A stretch of DNA of 10,076 nucleotides from Paenalcaligenes sp035301625 (GTDB taxonomy: Bacteria; Pseudomonadota; Gammaproteobacteria; Burkholderiales; Burkholderiaceae_B), in NCBI GenBank assembly GCA_035301625.1, contig DATGTW010000140.1, forward strand, positions 1 to 10,076. The letters run 5' to 3'. The position numbers and the translations under genes are program-made. The notes under the pieces were generated by a model that saw only the letters and a program-made list of their open reading frames with translations, had not been told where the DNA came from and did not search any database. Numbering within the stretch: the stretch's first letter is position 1; each line of letters begins with the position of its first letter. This document shows, piece after piece, positions 1 through 6,380 of this stretch.

Positions 1-119
1 GTGCGCTCGACCTTGATGGGGATGCGCGATGTTTTTTCCTTGGCACGCTGGTGGCGTGAAGGGTCGTACTCCGTGCGTGGACGGACTGTGGGGCGATGGT
101 TTGGCTGAGTCTGTGTCAT
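1..119 (-). CDS. lipA: Lipoyl synthase LipA, N-terminal fragment
   Basis: Only the first 39 codons and two bases lie in the window; the rest runs off the left edge. The peptide starts MTQTQPNHRPTVRPRTEYDP and continues to a SRIPIKVER stretch. This matches the N-terminal extension of LipA, where an ARIPIK-type motif precedes the radical-SAM domain. LipA is known to insert two sulfur atoms into protein-bound octanoyl groups, making lipoyl groups for pyruvate and 2-oxoglutarate dehydrogenases and the glycine cleavage system. None of its iron-sulfur cysteines are visible here, so the call rests on the RIPIK motif and on the position after lipB. The ATG (117-119) overlaps the lipB TGA as ATGA, which implies translational coupling and agrees with the two enzymes acting in sequence. 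Confidence 0.88.
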   Translation of the reverse strand, partial: MTQTQPNHRPTVRPRTEYDPSRHQRAKEKTSRIPIKVER

Positions 120-847
120 GGTATGAATCTTTGTGTTGCACCTATTTGGTTTGATAACGCTTGCTGCATGTTTTGTAAGAACCGTTGACCCACCTCTGGT
201 AGGGTGGTTTGTATGCCGCAATGCGCCAAATCAGTGGTACGTAAATTGGCATAACCGCAGGGGTTAATCCCTGCAAAGGGGCTCAGGTCCATATCAATAT
301 TGATGGCAATACCGTGATAAGCACACCCTTTGTTAATTTTTACACCCAGAGCGGCTATTTTAACCAATTCATCATCCGGAATACTACCCCGCAGAGTGGT
401 TTTTTTTGCCGGTACGTAGACGCCGGGAGCTCCGGGTTGCAGATAGGCATAGTGTGCCCCAAAATCCCCCAAAGTGTCGATAATAACCTTTTCCAGCATG
501 GCGACATAGGACTTTACATAGAGTCCGTATCGACGCAGGTCTATCAGGCAATAAGCGACTAATTGGCCGGGGCCATGATAGGTGACCTGCCCACCACGAT
601 CTGCTTTGATAATGGGGATTTGCCCTGGATTGAGGATATGCTCTGGTCGCCCGGCCAAGCCCAGTGTATATACGGGGTCATGTTCGAGCAACCAGATTTG
701 ATCCGCACTATCCGCATTGCGCCCTGCTGTATAAGCCTGCATGTGGTCCCAGGTGTCTTGGTAATCAGGGCGACCAGGTAGCCACCGTACTTGCAGAGGT
801 ACGGTTTTCTCGTGGCTTTGGGGCAATTCGGATAGTTTGGAACACAT
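116..847 (-). CDS. lipB: Octanoyl-[acyl-carrier-protein]:protein octanoyltransferase LipB
   Basis: LipB moves the octanoyl group from acyl carrier protein to the lipoyl-domain lysine of target enzymes, the step before LipA. Visible family signatures, numbered from the chosen start (243 aa): RGGQVTYHGPGQLVAY at about 84-99, the KIAALG motif with the expected catalytic lysine near 163, GCAYHGIAIN at 174-183, and NPCGY with the expected nucleophile cysteine near 197. Between GVYV and KIAALG lies a loop of roughly 15 residues rich in K, T and D, longer than in E. coli LipB. The frame is open for 20 more codons upstream, to 907, but that would run into ybeD. I chose the ATG at 845-847, 7 nt after the ybeD stop. 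Its Shine-Dalgarno is poor (only AAG), so the start is less certain than the product. Confidence 0.95.
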   Translation of the reverse strand: MCSKLSELPQSHEKTVPLQVRWLPGRPDYQDTWDHMQAYTAGRNADSADQIWLLEHDPVYTLGLAGRPEHILNPGQIPIIKADRGGQVTYHGPGQLVAYCLIDLRRYGLYVKSYVAMLEKVIIDTLGDFGAHYAYLQPGAPGVYVPAKKTTLRGSIPDDELVKIAALGVKINKGCAYHGIAINIDMDLSPFAGINPCGYANLRTTDLAHCGIQTTLPEVGQRFLQNMQQALSNQIGATQRFIP

Positions 848-854
848 GGTTAAC

Positions 855-1157
855 TTAAAGTACGTAGGAAACCATAGGGTGCGAGGTGAGCGCTCGATAG
901 ATATCATCTAGCTGCTCTTGCGAGGTAGCGTTGACGTGCAAGGTCAAACCCACATAATTGCCTGCACGGCTGGGGCGCATTTCCACTTCGGCTGGATCCA
1001 GTTTGGGATCATATTCGCGCACCAGATCGGTCATGGTTTGAGCAAAGTCCGATTCTGCGCGCCCCATGACTTTGATGGGAAAGCGGCAGGGAAATTCCAG
1101 AATGGTTTCTCGTTCTTTATGTCCCGAGGAGCCTGAGTTTGCGTCGTCTGTACTCAT
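855..1157 (-). CDS. ybeD: YbeD-like DUF493/UPF0250 protein
   Basis: A 100-residue protein of the DUF493 (UPF0250, YbeD) family. The first 18 residues are polar and probably disordered. The family domain follows, recognisable by LEFPCRFPIKVMGR at about 20-33, SRAGNYVGLTLHVNATSQEQLDDIYRAL at 63-90, and a hydrophobic end HPMVSYVL. E. coli YbeD is known to be a small ferredoxin-like alpha/beta domain resembling regulatory ACT domains, without a firmly established function; it also sits beside lipB and the carboxypeptidase gene dacA. The ATG is preceded by GGAAG at 1165-1169 with 7 nt spacing, inside the end of dat, and begins 2 nt after the dat stop, so translational coupling is likely. Its setting suggests a role linked to lipoylation, but that is guilt by association. 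Confidence 0.9.
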   Translation of the reverse strand: MSTDDANSGSSGHKERETILEFPCRFPIKVMGRAESDFAQTMTDLVREYDPKLDPAEVEMRPSRAGNYVGLTLHVNATSQEQLDDIYRALTSHPMVSYVL

Positions 1158-1159
1158 CG

Positions 1160-2032
1160 TTATGCTTCCAGTTTGAGTATTTCTTGGTCGTAGGCTGCCC
1201 GTAACTTTTGGTAAACCGGTCCAAGTTTGCCGTTGCCGACAGGCTGGGCGTTAAAGTTCATAATGGGCAGTATCTCTTTGGTGGCTGAGCTCAACATGAG
1301 CTCATCGGCACTTTGTACCTCTTTTTTAGCGATGGGGCGTGCCTCAAAATCAACACCGCATTCTGCAGCCAACTCTTCGAGTAGGCGGTAACGAATGCCT
1401 TCGAGGATCAGGTTGTTGCGCGGGGGCGCTAAAAGTACACCATCACGCACTACCCAGATGTTACAAGAGGCGCCTTCGGTAAGATAACCGTCACGGAATT
1501 GGACAACCTCGTCAACGCCGGCTTCGACGGCTTGTTGTCGCGCCAGTACATTACCCAATAAAGAGGTTGATTTGATGTGACACATCAACCAGCGCTTGTC
1601 TTCGATGCTGACAACACTGAGTCCTTGGGTACGTTGTTTTTCCGTCGGGCGGGTAAAGGGGGCAATCATGCAAAAGATGGTTGGCTCGCTTTGCGCTGGG
1701 AATGCGTGGTCACGTTTGGCTGGACCCCGCGAGACCTGTATATAAACCAGGCAATCAGCGCCCCGACCAGAACGGGCAAGCATGTCTAGTACGAGCTGCT
1801 CCCAATCATTGGCACTCCAGCCTGTTTCTATTTCAATGACCTCTAAATTACGTTGTAGGCGTGCCAAATGTTCGTTGATGCGAAATGGTCGCCCCTGATA
1901 GCAGGGGACAACGTCATAGATGCCGTCACCGAATATAAAACCTCGGTCCAGGACGGATATCTTGGCATCCCCCAGACGGACGTATGCGCCGTCCAGATAC
2001 ACTATGCTATCAGGGTCAATACCTGTGATCAT
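1160..2032 (-). CDS. dat: D-amino-acid aminotransferase (fold-type IV PLP enzyme)
   Basis: A 290-residue class IV aminotransferase. Near the N terminus is DRGFIFGDGIYDVV (29-42), followed by NEHLARL (53-59). The expected PLP lysine is K154 in CHIKSTSLLGN, and the cofactor-contacting TEGASCN follows at 185-191. D-amino-acid aminotransferases hold the substrate carboxylate with an Arg-x-His pair and a tyrosine; here R107-D-H109 and Y39 fit, favouring this over branched-chain aminotransferase or aminodeoxychorismate lyase. The expected reaction is D-alanine + 2-oxoglutarate to pyruvate + D-glutamate in the cytoplasm. The frame opens at a TTG (2053), but the ATG at 2030-2032 has AAAGAGG 5 nt upstream, so I start there. 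The gene lies between dacC and ybeD. Exact substrate preference cannot be read from the sequence. Confidence 0.88.
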   Translation of the reverse strand: MITGIDPDSIVYLDGAYVRLGDAKISVLDRGFIFGDGIYDVVPCYQGRPFRINEHLARLQRNLEVIEIETGWSANDWEQLVLDMLARSGRGADCLVYIQVSRGPAKRDHAFPAQSEPTIFCMIAPFTRPTEKQRTQGLSVVSIEDKRWLMCHIKSTSLLGNVLARQQAVEAGVDEVVQFRDGYLTEGASCNIWVVRDGVLLAPPRNNLILEGIRYRLLEELAAECGVDFEARPIAKKEVQSADELMLSSATKEILPIMNFNAQPVGNGKLGPVYQKLRAAYDQEILKLEA

Positions 2033-2094
2033 GGTTGCCTCTTTATGTTTCAAATAATCGTTGGATGAGTGGTTTAAGTTTGGCTTTTTAGTGT

Positions 2095-3399
2095 TTAGTG
2101 AAACATGCGTCGTACTTTATCGACCATGCGACCGAAAAACCCTGCCTGAGGGACGTTGGCCAATGTCTCCAGTTTAACCTCTGCGAGCTCGTGATCGTCA
2201 AGCATAAATGCGACGGTACCCACCTCGGCGGCCTCTTTGACAGGTGCGACCAAAGGCTGAGTGTAATGCGCAACAGGTTTGACCTGATCACCCATGCCAC
2301 GAGGTACGGTGACCCATATCTCGCGCCCCAGACCAAGGCCAACAGAATTTTCTTCGCCTTCCCAGACGCGTGCATCCACCACGCTTTCACCGGCATCATA
2401 GAGCTTTACGTCTTCAAAGTTTTGGAAACTCCAATTAAGGATTTTAAGGCTGTCTTCGGTTCGCGCAGAATCGCTACTGGTACCCACGACAACGCTGACG
2501 ACACGGCGGTCATCACGCAATGCGGTACTCACCAATCCATAGCCTGCTGATTTAGTGTGCCCTGTTTTCAGGCCATCAACCGTGGAATCCAGCCATAGCA
2601 AACGGTTGCGGTTAGACTGCCGGATGTCATTCCAAGTGTATTCCTTTTGAGTGTAGTAATGCAGATACTGCGGAAAGTCCTCAACTAAATTGGCAGCCAA
2701 CAAGATAATATCGCGCACGGTGGTGATATGGGTTTCATGAGGCAGACCACTGGCATTTTGATGATGGGTGTTCTCTAGCCCTTGACGAGCAGCCTCTTCG
2801 TTCATCAAAGCGACAAAGGCATCTTCGCTACCCGCGATGGCCTCGGCCAATGCCACAGTCGCGTCATTACCCGATTGCACAATCATGCCCTGCAGCAGAT
2901 CATCGACGCTGACTTGAGAATTCGGGTCGATAAACATGCGCGAACCTTCGGTACGCCAGGCATTTTCCGAGACGTTGACCTCTTGGTCGAGTTGCAAGCG
3001 ATTATTTTCTAAAGCCTCAAAGACCAGATAGGCAGTCATTAATTTAGTGATAGAGGCTGGCTCAATTGGGTCATCCAAATTAAAGGCCGAAATAAACTGT
3101 CCGCTATTCACATCATAACTGGCCCAAGCCTTGGCCCCTATTGTTGGGGCAGGGACATTGCCTAGCTGGCTGACAAAGAAATCAGTGGGCGATTGACCAG
3201 TGGTTGTTGGGCCGCTGCTATCGTGCTCAGTAACGCTTTGTTCAGTGGTGTCATCCTTGGATTCGGACTCTGCCCAAGCAGCAGGAGCTATCAAGGCCAT
3301 GCATATGGGCAGTGCAAAGAATATGCGCATCCAATCGCGCGCGCTTATTTTGATATTGCTTTTGATATTGCTGAATAAATGGTGAAAACGCTGTTTCAT
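2095..3399 (-). CDS. dacC: D-alanyl-D-alanine carboxypeptidase (PBP5/6 type)
   Basis: A 434-residue low-molecular-weight penicillin-binding protein that removes the terminal D-alanine from peptidoglycan pentapeptides in the periplasm. The three active-site motifs are in order: SITK (S116 nucleophile, K119), SGN (176-178) and KTG (278-280). The N terminus carries a basic region and a hydrophobic core (about 26-40) with a signal peptidase site after AWA at 43. An acidic Ser/Thr-rich linker (44-72) precedes the catalytic domain. A PBP5 C-terminal beta domain follows (about 335-412). The last 15 residues, GFFGRMVDKVRRMFH, look like the amphipathic membrane anchor typical of PBP5/6. The n-region is unusually long (25 residues); an ATG at residue 24 is an alternative start. 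Only a weak AGG, 13 nt upstream, precedes the chosen ATG. The symbol follows usual Burkholderiales annotation; dacA would be equally fair. Confidence 0.94.
   Translation of the reverse strand: MKQRFHHLFSNIKSNIKISARDWMRIFFALPICMALIAPAAWAESESKDDTTEQSVTEHDSSGPTTTGQSPTDFFVSQLGNVPAPTIGAKAWASYDVNSGQFISAFNLDDPIEPASITKLMTAYLVFEALENNRLQLDQEVNVSENAWRTEGSRMFIDPNSQVSVDDLLQGMIVQSGNDATVALAEAIAGSEDAFVALMNEEAARQGLENTHHQNASGLPHETHITTVRDIILLAANLVEDFPQYLHYYTQKEYTWNDIRQSNRNRLLWLDSTVDGLKTGHTKSAGYGLVSTALRDDRRVVSVVVGTSSDSARTEDSLKILNWSFQNFEDVKLYDAGESVVDARVWEGEENSVGLGLGREIWVTVPRGMGDQVKPVAHYTQPLVAPVKEAAEVGTVAFMLDDHELAEVKLETLANVPQAGFFGRMVDKVRRMFH
3349..3372. repeat. 12-bp perfect tandem duplication inside dacC
   Basis: The 12-mer TTTGATATTGCT occurs twice head to tail. 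It encodes the repeated peptide S-N-I-K, S-N-I-K at about residues 10-17, in the n-region before the signal-peptide core. Being a multiple of three, gain or loss of a copy keeps the frame. It helps explain why the n-region is longer than usual. Confidence 0.8.
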
Positions 3400-3411
3400 C
3401 GGTGAAAACGC
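3381..3411. repeat. 11-bp direct repeat flanking the dacC start codon
   Basis: GGTGAAAACGC occurs at 3381-3391 and again at 3401-3411 (plus-strand reading), with a 20-bp period of about two helical turns. On the minus strand this is GCGTTTTCACC just before the ATG and again within codons 4-7. It could be a protein-binding site or chance; nothing else in the sequence decides. Confidence 0.6.
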
Positions 3412-3438
3412 CTAGTAAATAAAAAGAGCCTAGCCTGA

Positions 3439-3444
3439 ATTATA
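3439..3444 (-). promoter_or_regulatory. Candidate -10 element for the dacC-dat-ybeD-lipB-lipA operon
   Basis: A perfect TATAAT reads on the minus strand in the 59-nt gap between the hydrolase stop and dacC, which would put transcription start about 30-35 nt before the dacC ATG. No good -35 is present at 16-18 nt (CAGTTT or a neighbour), and there is no TGn extension. The element is therefore convincing only by its match and position. Confidence 0.5.
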
Positions 3445-3458
3445 GCGAGGCCAGAAAA

Positions 3459-4115
3459 TCAAAACTGCCGATGCAGCATCAACTGTATCTGGTCACTCAC
3501 TAACTGCCTAAGTAAAATCAATTTGCCATGGAAAAAGTGTGTGCAGTCAGGAATCACGGTGACGGCTAGCTCGTGCTCTTTGCCGAAATCCATCGCCTCG
3601 GAGAGCGGGACGACCTCGTCATCGGCCCCATGCACCAAGTAGGTATGATTAGGAACCTGGACCTCAACATGCCGGAATCGTTGCACGGCTGTCCCAGACA
3701 ATAATAATGCGTCAGGGGTGGGTGACTGCTCTTGGGCTAAAAGGGAATATAATTGAGCGGCCACCGCGGTACCAAATGAAAACCCGGCCAATGCCCAAGG
3801 TTTGCCATCAAACTCGGGAAATTGTGCTTGGAATTGTTCAACCAAAGCGTGCATGTCGTGCAGCTCGCCTTTGGCAGCGTCAAATTCACCTGCAGATAAT
3901 CCTACGCCACGAAAGTTGGGGCGCACGGCAAGCAACCCCAAATCAGCACATGCACGACTGATCGTGGTGACGACTTTGTTGTCGCGGGTGCCCCCTTCGG
4001 TGGGCAACGGGTGCAAGACCAGAGCCCAACCACGCGGTGTTTCGCTGGGCCAATCGAGGGCACAATCGATCACCCCGACTTGGCCTTGAAATTGTATTGT
4101 CTTTGGTTTTTGCAT
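3459..4115 (-). CDS. Alpha/beta hydrolase, COG2945-type small serine hydrolase
   Basis: A 218-residue cytoplasmic protein with no signal peptide. The family signature HPLPTEGGTRDNKVV (35-49) corresponds to the HPHPxxGGxxxNKVV stretch of COG2945 hydrolases. RPNFRGVGLSAG follows at 65-76. The catalytic triad is readable: S113 in the nucleophile elbow GFSFGT, an aspartate in HGADDEVVP (probably D166), and H193 in CTHFFHG. This compact fold lacks a large cap domain; characterised relatives are esterase or acyl-hydrolase-like, and the natural substrate is unknown. The frame is open to a TTG at 4139, but a good promoter at 4146-4174 predicts transcription start near there, so the ATG at 4113-4115 is preferred, with a weak GTGAG just upstream. 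The gene reads toward dacC and is transcribed divergently from birA. Confidence 0.85.
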   Translation of the reverse strand: MQKPKTIQFQGQVGVIDCALDWPSETPRGWALVLHPLPTEGGTRDNKVVTTISRACADLGLLAVRPNFRGVGLSAGEFDAAKGELHDMHALVEQFQAQFPEFDGKPWALAGFSFGTAVAAQLYSLLAQEQSPTPDALLLSGTAVQRFRHVEVQVPNHTYLVHGADDEVVPLSEAMDFGKEHELAVTVIPDCTHFFHGKLILLRQLVSDQIQLMLHRQF

Positions 4116-4145
4116 GCTCACTACTTTTAGATTAAACAAAGTTTT

Positions 4146-4174
4146 ATTCTAGTGACTGCCTAGCAGCTTGTCGA
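4146..4174 (-). promoter_or_regulatory. Sigma70-like promoter for the alpha/beta hydrolase
   Basis: On the minus strand, TCGACA (4169-4174, 5 of 6 to TTGACA) and TAGAAT (4146-4151, 5 of 6 to TATAAT) are separated by exactly 17 nt. The start of transcription would be near 4139, giving a leader of about 24 nt before the ATG at 4115. Of the promoters proposed by eye in this window it has the best combined match. Confidence 0.6.
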
Positions 4175-4196
4175 GATACACTCATAGCAATATTTT
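4168..4196 (+). promoter_or_regulatory. Weak candidate promoter for birA-coaX
   Basis: TTGTCG (4168-4173) and TATTTT (4191-4196) are separated by 17 nt, each matching the consensus at 4 of 6 positions. Its -35 uses the same bases as the -35 of the divergent hydrolase promoter. The predicted start of transcription (about 4202-4204) falls on the birA ATG itself, so either birA is nearly leaderless or the true promoter lies elsewhere in the 85-nt gap. Confidence 0.25.
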
Positions 4197-4200
4197 ATCA

Positions 4201-5100
4201 ATGTCCTTATCACTTAGCTTACCTGCTCCTACAGAAATGATTGCACGTCTTGTGCGTATTTTGCCGCGTTTTGCCCAAATCCGCTGGGTGCAGGAAACAA
4301 CGTCAACAAATACTGATTTAATTGGGCAGGCGCGCGACCCAGGCGGACAACTGTTACGGCCTTGGTTGCTGGGGGCTCATTATCAAACCAAAGGACAAGG
4401 ACGTGGAGGCAAACGCTGGGACAATACCCCCGGTACGCAGCTGATGTTTTCTTGTGCCTTTGACGTATTTTTACCCAGCCAGCAACTGCCTACCCTGTCA
4501 CCGGCGATGGGGATTGCAGCCTGTCAGGCCTTGCGCAGTTTATTGCCTGCTTTTCAGGCCGAGCAACTCAGCCTGAAATGGCCCAATGATCTAATGTGGG
4601 GCCATGCCAAACTGGCAGGTATCCTCACCGAGGTCACGCGGGCCAGCGCATCGCGCTTGAGCCGCGATCATTTCGTGGTCGTCGTGGGTATCGGTATCAA
4701 CCTGAACCGCGGTGCCGAGCTCAGCCAAACACTGCGGCGCCCTATTGCAGATTGGCAACAGTTATGCGAAACCATTCCCAAAGCAGCAAAACACAGCCCC
4801 GAGCATTTGGTGGCCGTCATCGCTCATCGCTGGCAACAACAACTCAATAAAGTCACCAACAGCGGATTTATTAATTTATGTGATGATTTCCATGCCATTG
4901 ATTATCTATATGGCATGCCCATTAATATCCTTAACGAAGGTATGATTACCCAAAGCGGTATTGCTGCCGGCATCAACGCCTACGGGCAGTTGCAGATTCG
5001 TAGCGGCAAGCACACCCAGGCCATTTCAGTGGGCGAAGTTTCCGTCCGCCCCCAGCACGATCAGGGCAACGTGCATGACGAGCACGCCCGCACCCGCTAA
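4201..5100 (+). CDS. birA: Biotin-[acetyl-CoA-carboxylase] ligase without repressor domain
   Basis: BirA forms biotinyl-5'-AMP from biotin and ATP and transfers biotin to a lysine of the carboxyl carrier protein AccB. In this 299-residue protein the catalytic domain shows ETTSTNTDL (32-40), the nucleotide-binding loop TKGQGRGGKRW (63-73), KWPND (126-130), KLAGIL (137-142, with the expected biotin-contacting lysine K137) and VVGIGINLN (161-169). The C-terminal SH3-like domain spans about 232-285. The N terminus has only about 25 residues before the catalytic domain, so the DNA-binding helix-turn-helix of E. coli BirA is absent: this is a ligase only and should not repress biotin genes. The frame opens at a TTG (4168), but the ATG at 4201 is the natural start; no Shine-Dalgarno is visible for either. 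coaX follows 14 nt later, so the two are probably cotranscribed. Confidence 0.92.
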   Translation: MSLSLSLPAPTEMIARLVRILPRFAQIRWVQETTSTNTDLIGQARDPGGQLLRPWLLGAHYQTKGQGRGGKRWDNTPGTQLMFSCAFDVFLPSQQLPTLSPAMGIAACQALRSLLPAFQAEQLSLKWPNDLMWGHAKLAGILTEVTRASASRLSRDHFVVVVGIGINLNRGAELSQTLRRPIADWQQLCETIPKAAKHSPEHLVAVIAHRWQQQLNKVTNSGFINLCDDFHAIDYLYGMPINILNEGMITQSGIAAGINAYGQLQIRSGKHTQAISVGEVSVRPQHDQGNVHDEHARTR

Positions 5101-5114
5101 GGTAGACGCGATTT

Positions 5115-6065
5115 ATGAAAGTCTTATTAGATCTGGGCAACACCCGACTCAAAGCCGGTTTGCTACACCCCACAACCCAAGGCCCAGAACTGGCCACTAC
5201 CTTTGCGACCTCATACGATCAACCCCGAGCACTCAGTCAATGGCTCGAACGTACCTTATTAAAGGATCCTGATCGTCAGATACAAGCGCTAGGCATTAGT
5301 GTCGTGAGCGAACGCACACGACATTGGGTAGAAAATATACTCCTAGCCCACCAATGCCAAGTGCAATGGCTGGATGCATGCACCCCGAGCACAATCGTGC
5401 ACAATGCTTATGAGGCCCCAACTCAATTGGGTGCTGACCGCTGGTTTGGTGCCTTAGGCGCCTTTTATCAGCTCAACCCGCGCCCCGCTCAAGCGCTGGT
5501 TTACTGTAGTTTTGGCACGGCAACCACCATCGATACCATCGTCCCGCAAACGGGTTACTCAACCCAAGAAAAACGCAGCCATAAAAACCCTGACGAGAGT
5601 CCTGATAATCCTATCGGTCATCGTTCCAGCCATCACTGCAGCGAGCAGCCAGCACCCCCCAAGGCAAAGCCGTGGATCTATCTGGGCGGTCTGATTTTGC
5701 CAGGCCCCTATTTGATGTATCAATCTTTGGACCAACACACTGCTCGATTAAGTTTGGGCCAAGGCGCTTTACAAGATTTTCCTGTCAACACCCGCAGCGC
5801 CATCAGCAGCGGAATAGCAGCGGCACAAACAGGAGCACTGAGCCAACAAATCCGTAGAGCACAACAGCGATGCCCCGAGCATCCTGTATTGGTTGTTTGT
5901 TCGGGCGGTGGCTGGCCATTGATCGCCACTGCGGTGGATCGCTTATTTGAGCAATGGCCACAATTGCATTCAAGCGGCCCACTGCCGCAGTTGCATTACT
6001 ATGAGCACTCAGTCCTGCTGGGTTTGGGCAGCACCCTGGTTCAACCTAACCTGCCCCTGGGCTAA
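5115..6065 (+). CDS. coaX: Type III pantothenate kinase CoaX (Baf family) with an insertion
   Basis: CoaX phosphorylates pantothenate to 4'-phosphopantothenate, the first step of coenzyme A synthesis. Family motifs, in order: the ASKHA phosphate loop DLGNTRLKAG (6-15), APTQLGADRWFGALGAF (101-117, with the conserved GADR), FGTATTID (133-140), GGLILPGPYLM (191-201) and VCSGGGW (261-267). The Bordetella homologue is Baf, first described as an accessory factor for toxin expression. At 316 residues it is longer than the usual 240-270. The excess lies at about 143-186, between FGTATTID and YLGG: a polar stretch rich in S, H, P, N, K and Q where relatives have a short hairpin. All catalytic motifs are intact, so the enzyme is probably active. 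The AAGG next to the birA stop is 12 nt from the ATG, a weak ribosome binding site. Confidence 0.93.
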   Translation: MKVLLDLGNTRLKAGLLHPTTQGPELATTFATSYDQPRALSQWLERTLLKDPDRQIQALGISVVSERTRHWVENILLAHQCQVQWLDACTPSTIVHNAYEAPTQLGADRWFGALGAFYQLNPRPAQALVYCSFGTATTIDTIVPQTGYSTQEKRSHKNPDESPDNPIGHRSSHHCSEQPAPPKAKPWIYLGGLILPGPYLMYQSLDQHTARLSLGQGALQDFPVNTRSAISSGIAAAQTGALSQQIRRAQQRCPEHPVLVVCSGGGWPLIATAVDRLFEQWPQLHSSGPLPQLHYYEHSVLLGLGSTLVQPNLPLG

Positions 6066-6144
6066 TCGCCGGGCAAAAGATTAGCAGCTAGGCAAAACCC
6101 CGTTGATCTGTCCCCCTATTCATCGGTACACTTTGACGGATCGT

Positions 6145-6166
6145 GTCCGCGCGAGCGGGCTTTTAA
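6145..6166 (+). terminator. Candidate rho-independent terminator after birA-coaX
   Basis: GTCCGC (6145-6150) pairs with GCGGGC (6155-6160) around a GCGA tetraloop of the stable GNRA class, giving six pairs including one G-U. TTTTAATT follows. The stem is short, so it may be only partly effective. It lies about 80 nt after the coaX stop and 29 nt before the small ORF. Confidence 0.5.
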
Positions 6167-6194
6167 TTACCTGCGGTCTAATACTAAGTTCTCA

Positions 6195-6353
6195 ATGCGT
6201 ATTTTGGTTATTTTATTTATCCTTATAAATATTTGGCTATTTGCCTTGGGGCAGGGCTTTTTTGGTTTACCGCCCAGCGAACAAGGCCGCAGTCTGCAAC
6301 CTGCTGAATCTAAAGACAACGCCAAAATACAAATACAAAGCGTACGTCAATAA
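6195..6353 (+). CDS. 52-residue membrane-anchored peptide, possible remnant of a SPOR-domain gene
   Basis: This short ORF encodes a hydrophobic helix (about 3-19, ILVILFILINIWLFALG) followed by GQGFFGLPPSEQGRSLQPAE and a polar tail ending SVRQ. The layout of a transmembrane helix, GQG and PPSEQxR resembles, from memory, the N terminus of SPOR-domain proteins that often follow birA-coaX in Burkholderiales. In those a peptidoglycan-binding SPOR domain comes next; here the frame stops instead and galU begins 28 nt downstream. I infer a gene reduced to its anchor, but a naturally small membrane protein is possible. Translation is plausible but unproven: the upstream sequence has only a weak AAG 7 nt before the ATG. 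It lies in the same direction as coaX and galU. Confidence 0.55.
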   Translation: MRILVILFILINIWLFALGQGFFGLPPSEQGRSLQPAESKDNAKIQIQSVRQ

Positions 6354-6380
6354 TATCTATCAGTTTTTTTAGACATTGCC

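Noticed and set aside
848..907. Longer lipB start (20 extra codons)
   Set aside because: It would overlap the ybeD coding end by about 50 nt and adds residues not seen in the family; the ATG at 847 fits the gap.
2098..2550. 150-codon plus-strand open frame antisense to dacC
   Set aside because: It lies wholly within the C-terminal part of a clear carboxypeptidase gene and shows no family motif, signal or ribosome binding site.
4168..4200. TTG start of birA adding an N-terminal extension that might be a DNA-binding domain
   Set aside because: Only 11 residues are gained, far too few for a helix-turn-helix, and the TTG lacks a ribosome binding site.
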